Assembly (NCBI GenBank): GCA_035568375.1
Contig: DATMOG010000092.1
Coordinates: forward strand, 1-52,188
Direction: 5' to 3'
Length of the DNA: 52,188 nucleotides
Origin: JACDET01 sp035568375
Lineage (GTDB): Bacteria > Patescibacteriota > Microgenomatia > Levybacterales > UBA12049
The position numbers were made by a program, and so were the translations under genes. This document shows positions 1-7,550 of this stretch, in pieces (positions within the stretch are counted from its first letter, which is position 1; the number at the start of each line of letters is the position of its first letter). The notes under the pieces were generated by a model that did not search any database, was not told where the DNA came from, and saw only the letters and a list, made by a program, of their open reading frames with translations.

Positions 1-801
1 CGTCCCAATGTTTTTTTGATGGAACAGTTGGGAGCAACAGTTGTACCTGTCGAATTTGGAAGTCGCACATTGAAAGATGCGGTGAATGCTGCAATTAAGG
101 ATTGGATTGAAAATGTTAGCGATACGCATTATGTTTTGGGATCTGTGTTGGGGCCTCATCCTTTTCCGATAATGAATCGTGATTTTCAATCTGTTGTCGG
201 ACGTGAAATAAAAAGACAGCTTTTTAGGCAAGAAAAGAAATTTCCCGATTATGTTATTGCAGCAGTTGGTGGCGGAAGTAATGCCATGGGTGCATTTACT
301 GATTTTCTCACTAACTCAACTGTTCAACTTATTGGTGTTGAAGCAGGTGGTAAAGGAAAGCGAGTTGGCGAGCATGCTATTCGTTTTCCCAATGGTAAAG
401 TTGGAGTGGTTGAAGGGTATAAATCATATTTTTTACAAAATAGTGATGGTCAATTACAAAAAACACATAGTATCTCAGCGGGACTTGATTATCCTGGGAT
501 TGGACCTGAAATTGCACATTTGCACGATATAGGACGAGTTTCTTTTGTAAGTGCGACGGATAAAGAAGTACTTGCTGCAGTGCAAATTCTAGCAAAAACA
601 GAGGGCATTATTCCAGCATTGGAATCGGCACATGCTCTTGCCTATGTGATCAAATTTGCTCCTACACTTTCAAAAGATAAAATAATTGTTGTCAATATTT
701 CAGGAAGAGGTGATAAAGATTTATTTATTTTGACAAAAGCATTTAAGGACAAAAAATTTTATGAATTTATGAAACAAGAGGTTGAGAATGGCTATGAATA
801 A
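1..801 (+). CDS. trpB: Tryptophan synthase beta chain, 5' truncated by window edge
   Basis: This is the C-terminal two thirds of the PLP enzyme that joins indole and L-serine to make L-tryptophan. The frame is open from base 1, so the gene begins outside the window and the PLP-binding lysine is not visible. What is visible matches TrpB closely: an LGPHPFP segment, the phosphate-binding loop GGGSNAMG, and a C-terminal ALESAHA...VNISGRGDKD region typical of the family. The stop codon overlaps the start of trpA by 14 bases, which implies translational coupling of the two subunits of the alpha2beta2 complex. Identity is secure; only completeness is unknown. Confidence 0.95.
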   Translation, partial: RPNVFLMEQLGATVVPVEFGSRTLKDAVNAAIKDWIENVSDTHYVLGSVLGPHPFPIMNRDFQSVVGREIKRQLFRQEKKFPDYVIAAVGGGSNAMGAFTDFLTNSTVQLIGVEAGGKGKRVGEHAIRFPNGKVGVVEGYKSYFLQNSDGQLQKTHSISAGLDYPGIGPEIAHLHDIGRVSFVSATDKEVLAAVQILAKTEGIIPALESAHALAYVIKFAPTLSKDKIIVVNISGRGDKDLFILTKAFKDKKFYEFMKQEVENGYE

Positions 802-1585
802 TATTGATCTTAAGTTGATAGAACTAAAAAAGAAAAAACGCATCGGTCTCATGACTCATGTTGTCATAGGCTATCCAAGCCTACAAGAGACAATTACACT
901 TGTGAAGACAATGGTAGAATGTGGTATCGATTTTGTAGAGTTACAAATACCGTTTTCTGATCCATTGGCAGACGGACCAACTATTATGAAAGCGTGTGAG
1001 CAATCATTGGCATATGGAACAAAAGTTAAAGATGCGTTTTCTATTATGAAAGTACTTTCATCGCAAGTTTCTATTCCGCTTCTATTTATGGCGTATTATA
1101 ATATAGTTTTTCAGTATGGAGTGGAGCAGTTCTGTCGTGATGCAAAAGCCGCAGGTGCAAGTGGATTGATCGTTCCCGATATGCCAATTGATGAAGAACA
1201 TAATGAATATTTTTATCTCTACGCAAAAAAATATAATCTTTATACAATTCAGGTTATTTCACCGGCATCTACCCCTGACCGTCTCAGTAAAAATGTATCA
1301 ATTGCTAATGGATTTGTCTATTGCACTGCGCGACAAGGAATTACTGGTGCAAAGAAAGAGCTTGAATCGTCACTTAGAGCATATCTCAAAAACGTAAAAA
1401 AAGTATTTACAATTCCAGTTGCAGTGGGATTTGGTATTTCACGGCGAGAACATATTAGTGCTTTGCAAAAGGAAGCAGATGTTGCAATTATCGGCAGTGC
1501 GATTATTGATGTAATACAAAAGACAGATAAGAAGATAAGAATGCAGGCGGTAAAACAATTTATCAATGAGTTACGCATTGAATAA
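788..1585 (+). CDS. trpA: Tryptophan synthase alpha chain
   Basis: TIM-barrel subunit that cleaves indole-3-glycerol phosphate and channels indole to TrpB. About 265 residues, the normal family length. The catalytic glutamate lies in VELQIPFSDPLADGPTI (E51) and the catalytic aspartate in the same motif (D62). I chose ATG 788 because AAGAGG at 776-781 sits 6 nt ahead of it. TTG 782 is too close to that site and ATG 794 is farther away. The start lies inside trpB, so the two are co-translated. trpS follows after about 30 bases but has its own promoter. Confidence 0.95.
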   Translation: MAMNNIDLKLIELKKKKRIGLMTHVVIGYPSLQETITLVKTMVECGIDFVELQIPFSDPLADGPTIMKACEQSLAYGTKVKDAFSIMKVLSSQVSIPLLFMAYYNIVFQYGVEQFCRDAKAAGASGLIVPDMPIDEEHNEYFYLYAKKYNLYTIQVISPASTPDRLSKNVSIANGFVYCTARQGITGAKKELESSLRAYLKNVKKVFTIPVAVGFGISRREHISALQKEADVAIIGSAIIDVIQKTDKKIRMQAVKQFINELRIE

Positions 1586-1606
1586 GTTTTTGTGATGGCT
1601 TACAAT
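1578..1606 (+). promoter_or_regulatory. trpS promoter (leaderless type)
   Basis: TTGAAT (1578-1583), a 17-nt spacer and TACAAT (1601-1606) form a sigma-70-like promoter overlapping the last codons of trpA. The -10 box ends 8 nt before the trpS ATG, so transcription should begin at or within a base or two of the start codon. No Shine-Dalgarno sequence is present. Prediction only. Confidence 0.6.
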
Positions 1607-1614
1607 ACAACAGT

Positions 1615-2598
1615 ATGAAGAAACGAGTTTTATCAGGAATACGCGCAACTGGGAGATTGCATTTAGGCAACTATTTAGGTGCGATTAAAGGAATGCTTGC
1701 TTTGCAGGATGACCCTAATTATGAAACATTATATATGGTTGCGGATTTGCATACATTGACGACACCTTATCATGTAGGAGCGCTTCGTCAGAATCGCCGT
1801 GAGATTATTATTGATTACCTAGCAGCTGGTCTTAATCCAGAAAAAAGTATTTTATTTCAACAGTCCGCAAACCCTCATCATGCAGAATTTGCATTTTATC
1901 TCTCAAGTGTTGTGACTATAGCAAAAATGCAACATTTGCCGACGTTTAAAGATAAAGTTAAACAATATCCACAGCATGCGACAATGGCATTGTTGAATTA
2001 TCCTGTGCTTATGACATCAGACATTATCCTTTATAAAGCATCGGCTGTCCCTGTGGGTATTGATCAGGAGCCACATTTAGAAGTTGCACGAGAAATAGCA
2101 CGTCGTATGAATCATGATTATGATACAGATTTCCCTGAGCCACAGCGTTTTAAAACAGCTGGGGAATATGTGCCATCTCTTATTGGTGAAGGGAAAATGA
2201 GTAAGTCAATTGAGGGAAGTTATATTAATTTGATGGATGATTTAAAGATAATTAAGGCAAAACTTGCAAAAGCTCCGACGGATTCAGGGAAAGGGACAAT
2301 AGATTCAATGCCGTCGAGTGTCTCTTCGCTGCTTATATTTGTAAAGTTATTTCAAGGAGAGGAGAAACGCTTATTATATGAAAATGCGTATCAAAAAGAA
2401 GGTATTCGTTATAATGATTTAAAGAAAGAACTCTCGGAAGCAATTTATGAAGAAATACGTCCGATTCAAGAAAAAAGAAAAGAACTTGAAAATAATCCAA
2501 AAAAAGTTGATAAAATAATCAATGAAGGTAATGAGAAAGCAACAGCAATCGCTGAAGAGACTGTAAAAGAAGTTCGAAAAAAAATGGGACTACTTTGA
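1615..2598 (+). CDS. trpS: Tryptophanyl-tRNA synthetase
   Basis: Class I aminoacyl-tRNA synthetase that charges tRNA-Trp. The 327-residue length is typical of bacterial TrpRS. The HIGH-type signature appears as HLGN near residue 17 (GRLHLGNYLGAIKG) and the KMSKS loop as GEGKMSKSIEGSY near residue 195. The specificity region around MTSDIILYKASAVPVGIDQ is also typical. It directly follows trpBA, linking tryptophan synthesis and its use in translation, but a promoter in the end of trpA suggests independent expression. Confidence 0.96.
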   Translation: MKKRVLSGIRATGRLHLGNYLGAIKGMLALQDDPNYETLYMVADLHTLTTPYHVGALRQNRREIIIDYLAAGLNPEKSILFQQSANPHHAEFAFYLSSVVTIAKMQHLPTFKDKVKQYPQHATMALLNYPVLMTSDIILYKASAVPVGIDQEPHLEVAREIARRMNHDYDTDFPEPQRFKTAGEYVPSLIGEGKMSKSIEGSYINLMDDLKIIKAKLAKAPTDSGKGTIDSMPSSVSSLLIFVKLFQGEEKRLLYENAYQKEGIRYNDLKKELSEAIYEEIRPIQEKRKELENNPKKVDKIINEGNEKATAIAEETVKEVRKKMGLL

Positions 2599-2624
2599 TT
2601 CTTTTTATCACCTAAGTGTAGAAT
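2595..2624 (+). promoter_or_regulatory. mutY promoter (leaderless type)
   Basis: TTGATT (2595-2600), an 18-nt spacer and TAGAAT (2619-2624) overlap the trpS stop codon. The -10 ends 9 nt before the mutY ATG at 2634, leaving almost no 5' leader. No ribosome binding site is seen. Confidence 0.5.
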
Positions 2625-2633
2625 ACGAAATAG

Positions 2634-3491
2634 ATGATCTCCCAACAAAAAATTGTAGCCTTTCAAAAATATATTCTTGAGTGGTATCATGAAAATCAGC
2701 GTGATCTTCCTTGGCGTAAGACCCGTAACCCCTATTGTATTTTAATTTCTGAAGTGATGTCCCAACAAACACAACTTTCTCGTGTAATTCCTAAATATAA
2801 AATATGGCTTACAAAATTTCCTACGGTCCAGATTTTAGCAGAAGCAAAAGTATCAGAAGTGCTAGAGTATTGGAATGGACTTGGCTATAATAGGCGGGCA
2901 TTAAATTTACAAAAATGTGCACAGAATATTGTGAAGAAGTATGGGGGTATTTTTCCACAAACAGAAAGTGAGCTTCTAGTTCTTCCCGGAATTGGACAGT
3001 ATACGGCAAGAGCTTTATTATGTTTTGCATTTGATCAGCAGATTGCTGTGGTTGACACCAATGTTAGGAAAGTTATTTTGACTAAATTTTTAAATGTAGA
3101 TAGATCGGGATTTGGATTATCCGATAGTCAAAATATGTCTAAAAAAGGTATCGACGATAAGGTGCTTCAAGAAATTGCAACGCAATTGTTACCAAAGAAA
3201 AAAGCCTACGAATGGAATCAGGCATTGATGGATTATGCATCAACTGTTTTGAAAAAAGAGAAAATCTCAATTCCAAAACAGTCAAAGTTTCATGGTTCTC
3301 ATAGGTATTATCGCGGACAGGTATTGAAGGTATTGTTAGAGAAGAAAAAAGTTTCTCTAGACAATATTGGATTATTTATTAAAAAAGATTATTCTTTTGA
3401 AGACTCTGAATGGTTATACAAATTATTGAAAGAGTTAGAAAAAGAAGGGTTTCTTTTTATAAAACGTAATCAAATAGAGTTATCTTCTTAA
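2634..3491 (+). CDS. mutY: A/G-specific adenine glycosylase (MutY family) without Fe-S cluster cysteines
   Basis: HhH-GPD DNA glycosylase expected to remove adenine mispaired with 8-oxoguanine. The catalytic glutamate is in SEVMSQQTQ (E40), the helix-hairpin-helix in LPGIGQYTARA (residues 117-127), and the catalytic aspartate in VVDTNVRKV (D141). In most MutY proteins four cysteines after the WNQALMDYG motif hold a [4Fe-4S] cluster. Here the motif is present (WNQALMDYAS) but no cysteine follows residue 130, so the cluster must be absent. The protein also ends at 285 residues, too short for a complete NUDIX-like 8-oxoG recognition domain; the tail looks like a small winged-helix. Clusterless MutY proteins are known in some other bacteria. 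Family assignment is strong; exact substrate is inferred. Confidence 0.88.
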   Translation: MISQQKIVAFQKYILEWYHENQRDLPWRKTRNPYCILISEVMSQQTQLSRVIPKYKIWLTKFPTVQILAEAKVSEVLEYWNGLGYNRRALNLQKCAQNIVKKYGGIFPQTESELLVLPGIGQYTARALLCFAFDQQIAVVDTNVRKVILTKFLNVDRSGFGLSDSQNMSKKGIDDKVLQEIATQLLPKKKAYEWNQALMDYASTVLKKEKISIPKQSKFHGSHRYYRGQVLKVLLEKKKVSLDNIGLFIKKDYSFEDSEWLYKLLKELEKEGFLFIKRNQIELSS

Positions 3492-3578
3492 AGTATCATT
3501 CCTGGATCGATTGTTGCTAACGCAGTATAAATTTTGTTTTTAACAATTCCTTTGGTGCTGAATGAATTGTTCCATATA

Positions 3579-4136
3579 TTATTTATATTCTTTTTTAATT
3601 TCATCTTTAAAGTGTTTCATGAGTTTCTGAATTTTTGGATTAATAACGACCATGCAATAGGGCGCAAAGCGGTTTGAATCGTAGTAATCTTTATGATATT
3701 CTTCTGCTTCGTAGAATTTCGTAAACGGTTCAATTTTTGTCACGATCGGTGAGTGATATGTTCCTGATTGTTCAAGTTTCTTTTTTGATTCTTCGGCAAT
3801 TTTCTTTTGGCCATCATTCTGATAAAAAATTTCGGAACGGTATTGTGTGCCGACATCATTCCCTTGTTGATTTATTGTTGTAGGGTCATGTGTTGCCCAA
3901 AAAACATCAAGTAAAGTGTGATACGAAATAATAGTAGGATCAAACTTTATTTGAATTGATTCAGCATGTCCAGTACTTTCACTCGAAACGTCTTCGTATG
4001 TTGGATTCTTCATATTGCCGCCTGTATATCCTGGTGTAACAGAAGCAACACCTCTGAGTCTTTTGAAAATTGCTTCAGTGCACCAGAAGCATCCATTAGC
4101 AAATATCGCTGATTCCATTATTTTTGTATCAGTCAT
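3579..4136 (-). CDS. msrA: Peptide methionine sulfoxide reductase MsrA
   Basis: Reduces methionine-S-sulfoxide in proteins, repairing oxidative damage. The active-site motif GCFWCTEA places the catalytic cysteine at residue 16. The C-terminal YHKDYYDSNRFAPYC segment supplies a candidate resolving cysteine. At 185 residues it is a stand-alone MsrA with no MsrB fusion. The gene is convergent with mutY. A TATAAT box ends 6 nt before the start codon. With Ni-SOD and MutY it forms a scattered oxidative stress set in this window. Confidence 0.96.
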   Translation of the reverse strand: MTDTKIMESAIFANGCFWCTEAIFKRLRGVASVTPGYTGGNMKNPTYEDVSSESTGHAESIQIKFDPTIISYHTLLDVFWATHDPTTINQQGNDVGTQYRSEIFYQNDGQKKIAEESKKKLEQSGTYHSPIVTKIEPFTKFYEAEEYHKDYYDSNRFAPYCMVVINPKIQKLMKHFKDEIKKEYK

Positions 4137-4142
4137 AATCTT

Positions 4143-4148
4143 ATTATA
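4143..4148 (-). promoter_or_regulatory. -10 box of msrA (leaderless type)
   Basis: On the minus strand a perfect TATAAT ends 6 nt before the msrA start codon, placing the transcription start at the start codon itself. I see no convincing -35 box. Confidence 0.45.
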
Positions 4149-4239
4149 TAGTTTTTTTTGTAAAGAAATTGTTTTTTAATAGTTATGGTAATTATTCTTA
4201 CAAATGGGAGCTTAATTCGTCTCAAGAATTGAGGTTTGA

Positions 4240-4707
4240 TTACATTGATTGCAGATTGGTAATAGGTTTTGGTGTATCTAAGAAATGTTCTGCGCCTTTT
4301 GCATCAACAGCAGCTACTTGGTATGTATAGGTTACTCCCGGCTTCAAATAAGAGACAATATAGTATCGTTGAGAAGGACTAATATTTCTTACAGCATTAG
4401 TAAATTTTTTCTCCACAATACGATCATAGTAAATATTGTATGACTTAATTGTGTAGTTAAGATTAATTGATGGTTTCCATGTGATTGTTGCTTGTTTAAA
4501 AATACCTTTTGTAATACTTACTCCAGCAACAACTTGAGTTGCAGAGCCTTTAGGGAGTGATGCAGCAATAACTACTAAGACGAGACATGTACTAATGATA
4601 ATAACTCTTCGAAACAGAATGGTATGTGGCTCTGATGATGATCGGGGAGTAGTGCGCTTGATAGTTTTATGAGTTGTAGCTTTTTTAAGAATATTTTTCT
4701 TTTTCAT
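4240..4707 (-). CDS. Small membrane-anchored fibronectin type III-like protein
   Basis: About 155 residues. A lysine-rich N-terminus is followed by one hydrophobic segment (VIIISTCLVLVVIAAS, roughly residues 35-51), consistent with a signal anchor. The rest resembles one fibronectin type III domain: a YNIYYDR strand and a LKPGVTYTYQVAAVDAKG strand pair. I chose ATG 4707 rather than a further upstream start because the upstream in-frame stretch contains the promoter and does not look coding. Probably exported, with the domain outside the cell. Specific function unknown. Confidence 0.7.
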   Translation of the reverse strand: MKKKNILKKATTHKTIKRTTPRSSSEPHTILFRRVIIISTCLVLVVIAASLPKGSATQVVAGVSITKGIFKQATITWKPSINLNYTIKSYNIYYDRIVEKKFTNAVRNISPSQRYYIVSYLKPGVTYTYQVAAVDAKGAEHFLDTPKPITNLQSM

Positions 4708-4717
4708 ACCTACATCT

Positions 4718-4746
4718 AGTAGAACAAAAATATACTTGCTTGTCAA
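4718..4746 (-). promoter_or_regulatory. Promoter of the FN3-like protein gene
   Basis: On the minus strand, a consensus TTGACA (forward 4741-4746), 17-nt spacer and TCTACT (forward 4718-4723). The -10 ends 10 nt before ATG 4707, so the leader would be only a few bases long. Confidence 0.5.
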
Positions 4747-4853
4747 CCCCCGCCCCTCTACCGTATTGAAACCAGAGTCATAGCATTCTAATCCCTTATA
4801 ATATTTGGCAACTGTTTTGTAATGGTTTTGGGAGAGATTTTGCAAGCTGACAA

Positions 4854-5003
4854 TTAGCTATGCCAATCGGTTTTTTTACTATCACTTAAAGCATATTCGA
4901 CTACAATTTTATTGCCACCTTTACGAAAAAAAATAGTACCTTTTGCTGGTTTATCATCTAGGCGTTTTATCCATCTGTTCTTATGTATCAAATGTTCTGT
5001 CAC
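4854..5003 (-). CDS. Hypothetical 49-residue protein
   Basis: A short open frame with GTG start preceded by TAGGAATTAAA, an AGGA Shine-Dalgarno at good spacing. A TATATT -10-like box lies about 18 nt upstream of the start (forward 5022-5027). The product is hydrophilic and mixed in charge, containing KNRWIKRLDDKPAKG and GGNKIVVEYAL. I do not recognise the family. It fills an otherwise empty gap between the FN3 protein and the MscS gene, which supports it being real, but codon evidence over 49 residues is weak. Confidence 0.5.
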   Translation of the reverse strand: MTEHLIHKNRWIKRLDDKPAKGTIFFRKGGNKIVVEYALSDSKKTDWHS

Positions 5004-5083
5004 TTTAATTCCTACTTACTTAATATAGCCACTTCATAAAGAATTTTTAGATTAATCATAGTACTGCTTGAGATTTTTGAGGA

Positions 5084-5878
5084 TTAGGCAAATGATAATT
5101 TGTGTTTTTCAAATTCTTTCTTGACGAGAAGACGATATCTTCTTGCAATTTCCCAACGGTGGATTGGAGATGTTGTAAGGATGATTCGAAAAGTTATTAT
5201 TTCTGACTCCTTAAAGTTTTCTATGCCTTTGACTTCCGAACCTGTGAAGAGTGAATCGGCATATTCAGGATCATCCTGTAGTTGCTTAAGCGCATTTTCG
5301 GTTGCTTTTGTGACTTTATCAATATCTTGATTTGTCTTTATAGGTATATCGATAAATATATTAGACTTATGTCGAGAAAAATTAATAATTTTTTTAATTT
5401 GTCCATTAGGGATAATATGGATTGTCCCATTTTCTGCACGTATTGTTAATGTGCGTGCACCTATATGTTCTACAACCCCTTCGGTAATATCTCCCTGAAT
5501 AAATGTTGTACCTATTTGGAGATAATCTCCTATAGAAATTGAATCCAAAGATAACAAAAAAAGGCCATTTACAAAGTCTTCAATAATTTCACGTGCACCA
5601 ATACCAATAATGATACCTATCACACTTGCTGAAGCGAGCAGGGGGGTGAGATTAACTCCAAAAAGTGTGAGAATGATATAAAGAGCAAAGATATAGACAA
5701 CTGTTGTGATAATGTTGCGAGTCACAGCTGCAAAGGTTCTCGTGCGTTTGTTATCAAAATGTTTAGGTATTCGAATAAGTGAGCGTAGGAGGTAGTCAAC
5801 AAAAACAGCAAGTAATAGCGTGATGCCTGCATAGAGATATGTCTTGATCAGTGCGGCTGAAAAAATATCAATATTCAT
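5084..5878 (-). CDS. Small-conductance mechanosensitive channel (MscS family)
   Basis: Inner-membrane channel that opens under membrane tension to release solutes on osmotic downshock. 264 residues, close to E. coli MscS. About three hydrophobic helices occupy residues 10-105. The pore-lining TM3-like helix is glycine- and alanine-rich (LLASASVIGIIIGIGAREI), followed by the beta domain (IGDYLQIG...GVVEHIGARTLTIRAENG, then HIIPNGQI). The GARTL and IPNG motifs are family hallmarks. It has its own promoter and stands between unrelated genes. Confidence 0.93.
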   Translation of the reverse strand: MNIDIFSAALIKTYLYAGITLLLAVFVDYLLRSLIRIPKHFDNKRTRTFAAVTRNIITTVVYIFALYIILTLFGVNLTPLLASASVIGIIIGIGAREIIEDFVNGLFLLSLDSISIGDYLQIGTTFIQGDITEGVVEHIGARTLTIRAENGTIHIIPNGQIKKIINFSRHKSNIFIDIPIKTNQDIDKVTKATENALKQLQDDPEYADSLFTGSEVKGIENFKESEIITFRIILTTSPIHRWEIARRYRLLVKKEFEKHKLSFA

Positions 5879-5886
5879 ATTCTTTA

Positions 5887-5915
5887 AGCATAAAGTGCTG
5901 GGGAAGTAAAGTCAA
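5887..5915 (-). promoter_or_regulatory. MscS gene promoter (leaderless type)
   Basis: On the minus strand, TTGACT (forward 5910-5915), 17-nt spacer and TATGCT (forward 5887-5892). The -10 ends 8 nt before the start codon at 5878; no Shine-Dalgarno is present. Confidence 0.6.
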
Positions 5916-5933
5916 GAAAAGGACAGAATTCGT

Positions 5934-7154
5934 TTAAGAAACACGAGTTGCTAATGTAGGTGTCCGGGGAAATTTGTTTTGTAACATGAGTTGTTGATTG
6001 GTTAATAATTTAAAATCTCTCACATCTCTAATGAATTCATTTAGTAACATTTGTTCTTGATCTTTTTTAATGACAATTCGAAATCCTTCTTTTTCAAGTC
6101 CGACAACTTTATAAGCGTGTTGGAGCCATCCTCGTTTGAGTAAATATTCCGAAAGCCTTTCTGCGTCTTCTCCATAAACAAATATCTGAGGCGAATATTG
6201 TGATCCTTGAAAAGAAGAATATCCAAATTGTTGTAACATATCCATAAGCTCACTTTTTGTCTTGATATATTTTTTTGCAAAATTTCTATAGCCTTGGTTT
6301 TTATAGAGCATGATATTGGTATATAAGCTAAAAACACCTAATGAAGAGCCAGTAACCGTTAAACCAGCCATTTTTTTATTACCGGAGCTTAAATATTCGA
6401 TACTGCCAGTATACCTTTGTGTGACTTGTTTATCTCGTAATAATAAGATTCCACCACCACATAACGAAAGTCCAAATTTATGACAAGAAATATTCATTGA
6501 AAAAAGACTTTCTAATTGAGAAAACTTATATTTAATATCAGTATCAAGATAGGGGATAATGAATCCTCCAATAGCACCATCTATGTGTATCCACGTGTTG
6601 TGTTTTTTTGCAATAGCATCAAGTTGCATTAAATCATCAATTACTCCTAGTTCAGTAGAGATCATAATTCCAGCAATAAGGATCGTATTTTCATCTATTT
6701 TTTGTTTAACATCCTCAATATCGGTTGTATAATTATTATTTAACTTGATTTCCTTCACTTCAATATTAAGCATACGAGCGCATCTTTTAAGGCTATAATG
6801 AGCATGTTTTGGAATGAGAATATTTGGTTTTGTAATATTTTTTTCATCCCGAGCTTTTTCTCTTGCATAATGAAAAGCAAGTAAGATGCTCTCAGTTGAG
6901 CCTGATGTAAGCACGACACTACCGTCTTTATTATCAAACAATCTTTTAAAATATTTATCTATAATCGTTTCAAAATAACTTAAAGACTTATAGCCTTTTC
7001 TATCAACGACATTCTTATTGAGATAATGAAAGAGATACTGATAGACAAAGGGATTTTTGTGAATTGCAGTGAAGGTCCCAATATTTTTTTGCTCGCTAGG
7101 ATCTTCTTTAATCAGTTTATCCAATTTGCTTTGGAGATTTTGCAAATTTCTCAT
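5934..7154 (-). CDS. Pyridoxal-phosphate dependent amino acid decarboxylase (group II family)
   Basis: Fold-type I PLP enzyme of the glutamate/histidine/aromatic amino acid decarboxylase family, 406 residues. Visible landmarks are TSGSTESI (residues 83-90, phosphate contact), the cofactor-stacking histidine in HAHYS (H119), the aspartate in HIDGAIGG (D192) and the Schiff-base lysine in SCHKFG (K226). The substrate cannot be read from the sequence; histidine, glutamate and aromatic amino acids are all possible. No antiporter gene adjoins it, so an acid-resistance role is only a guess. It has a strong promoter of its own. Confidence 0.87.
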   Translation of the reverse strand: MRNLQNLQSKLDKLIKEDPSEQKNIGTFTAIHKNPFVYQYLFHYLNKNVVDRKGYKSLSYFETIIDKYFKRLFDNKDGSVVLTSGSTESILLAFHYAREKARDEKNITKPNILIPKHAHYSLKRCARMLNIEVKEIKLNNNYTTDIEDVKQKIDENTILIAGIMISTELGVIDDLMQLDAIAKKHNTWIHIDGAIGGFIIPYLDTDIKYKFSQLESLFSMNISCHKFGLSLCGGGILLLRDKQVTQRYTGSIEYLSSGNKKMAGLTVTGSSLGVFSLYTNIMLYKNQGYRNFAKKYIKTKSELMDMLQQFGYSSFQGSQYSPQIFVYGEDAERLSEYLLKRGWLQHAYKVVGLEKEGFRIVIKKDQEQMLLNEFIRDVRDFKLLTNQQLMLQNKFPRTPTLATRVS

Positions 7155-7168
7155 ATGGCAGCCAAAAA

Positions 7169-7197
7169 ACTATAACAAACTAAGTCTTTACTGTCAA
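7169..7197 (-). promoter_or_regulatory. Promoter of the PLP decarboxylase gene
   Basis: On the minus strand, consensus TTGACA (forward 7192-7197), 17-nt spacer and TATAGT (forward 7169-7174). It ends 14 nt before the start codon, giving a predicted leader of about 7-8 nt with no Shine-Dalgarno. Confidence 0.65.
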
Positions 7198-7288
7198 TCT
7201 AAATATAGTAATTCTTACATTCTTGCTTAATCCTTACGTATTATTTGCGTGTTTCTTAGTTCAACGGACTATATTTTAAAGAAATATC

Positions 7289-7294
7289 TATAAT
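7289..7294 (+). promoter_or_regulatory. -10-like box in the clpB upstream region
   Basis: A perfect TATAAT at 7289-7294, 5 nt before an ATG (7300) that opens a 41-codon frame. No good -35 is visible. It could drive the short transcript that carries the tiny ORF at 7400. The 396-base gap 7155-7550 holds this box, that ORF and the clpB promoter/operator, and nothing else I can recognise. Confidence 0.3.
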
Positions 7295-7399
7295 TTATCA
7301 TGAAAAGGGGGACAGTTATCATATGGTCATCTGATTCGATTTTTCTAAGAGTCCAACGAACCAGACCTTATCATGAGTGCAGATTGAAAGGAGGTGAAT

Positions 7400-7486
7400 A
7401 TGGGAAAAGTAACAGCATATTTTGAAAAACATATTTTGAATTTGTTAAGTGCTTTTTTTACTGTATTTACTGCACCGATCTTGTAG
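7400..7486 (+). CDS. Possible 28-residue hydrophobic peptide with an ideal Shine-Dalgarno
   Basis: ATG 7400 is preceded by AAAGGAGGTGA (7387-7397), a full-length anti-SD complement of a quality rarely seen elsewhere in the window. The frame encodes MGKVTAYFEKH followed by a hydrophobic half (ILNLLSAFFTVFTAPIL) and ends at TAG 7486, 64 bases before clpB. A 41-codon ORF in another frame (7300-7425) overlaps its start. It might be a small membrane peptide or a leader ORF. No family recognised. The strong ribosome site is direct evidence; translation and function are inference. Confidence 0.4.
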   Translation: MGKVTAYFEKHILNLLSAFFTVFTAPIL

Positions 7487-7506
7487 CATTCTTTTAGCCA
7501 GTCTTT

Positions 7507-7533
7507 TTAGCACTTGACAAGCATCTCTGCTAA
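7507..7533 (+). promoter_or_regulatory. CIRCE-like operator (predicted HrcA site) at clpB
   Basis: An inverted repeat TTAGCACTT (7507-7515), nine-base spacer, CTCTGCTAA (7525-7533). The canonical CIRCE element is TTAGCACTC-N9-GAGTGCTAA, so the left arm matches 8 of 9 and the right arm 6 of 9, with identical arm and spacer lengths. It covers the -35 box and most of the spacer of the clpB promoter, as expected for a repressor site. No hrcA gene lies in the window. Confidence 0.65.
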
Positions 7534-7542
7534 TCCTAGAAT
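7514..7542 (+). promoter_or_regulatory. clpB promoter (leaderless type)
   Basis: Consensus TTGACA (7514-7519), exact 17-nt spacer and TAGAAT (7537-7542), one mismatch from consensus. The clpB ATG follows 8 nt later, so the mRNA should have essentially no 5' leader. Confidence 0.75.
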
Positions 7543-7550
7543 AGGGAAGT

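Noticed and set aside
3543..3570. Inverted repeat ACAATTC...GAATTGT between mutY and msrA
   Set aside because: The 14-nt loop and lack of a T-tract on either strand make it a poor terminator candidate.
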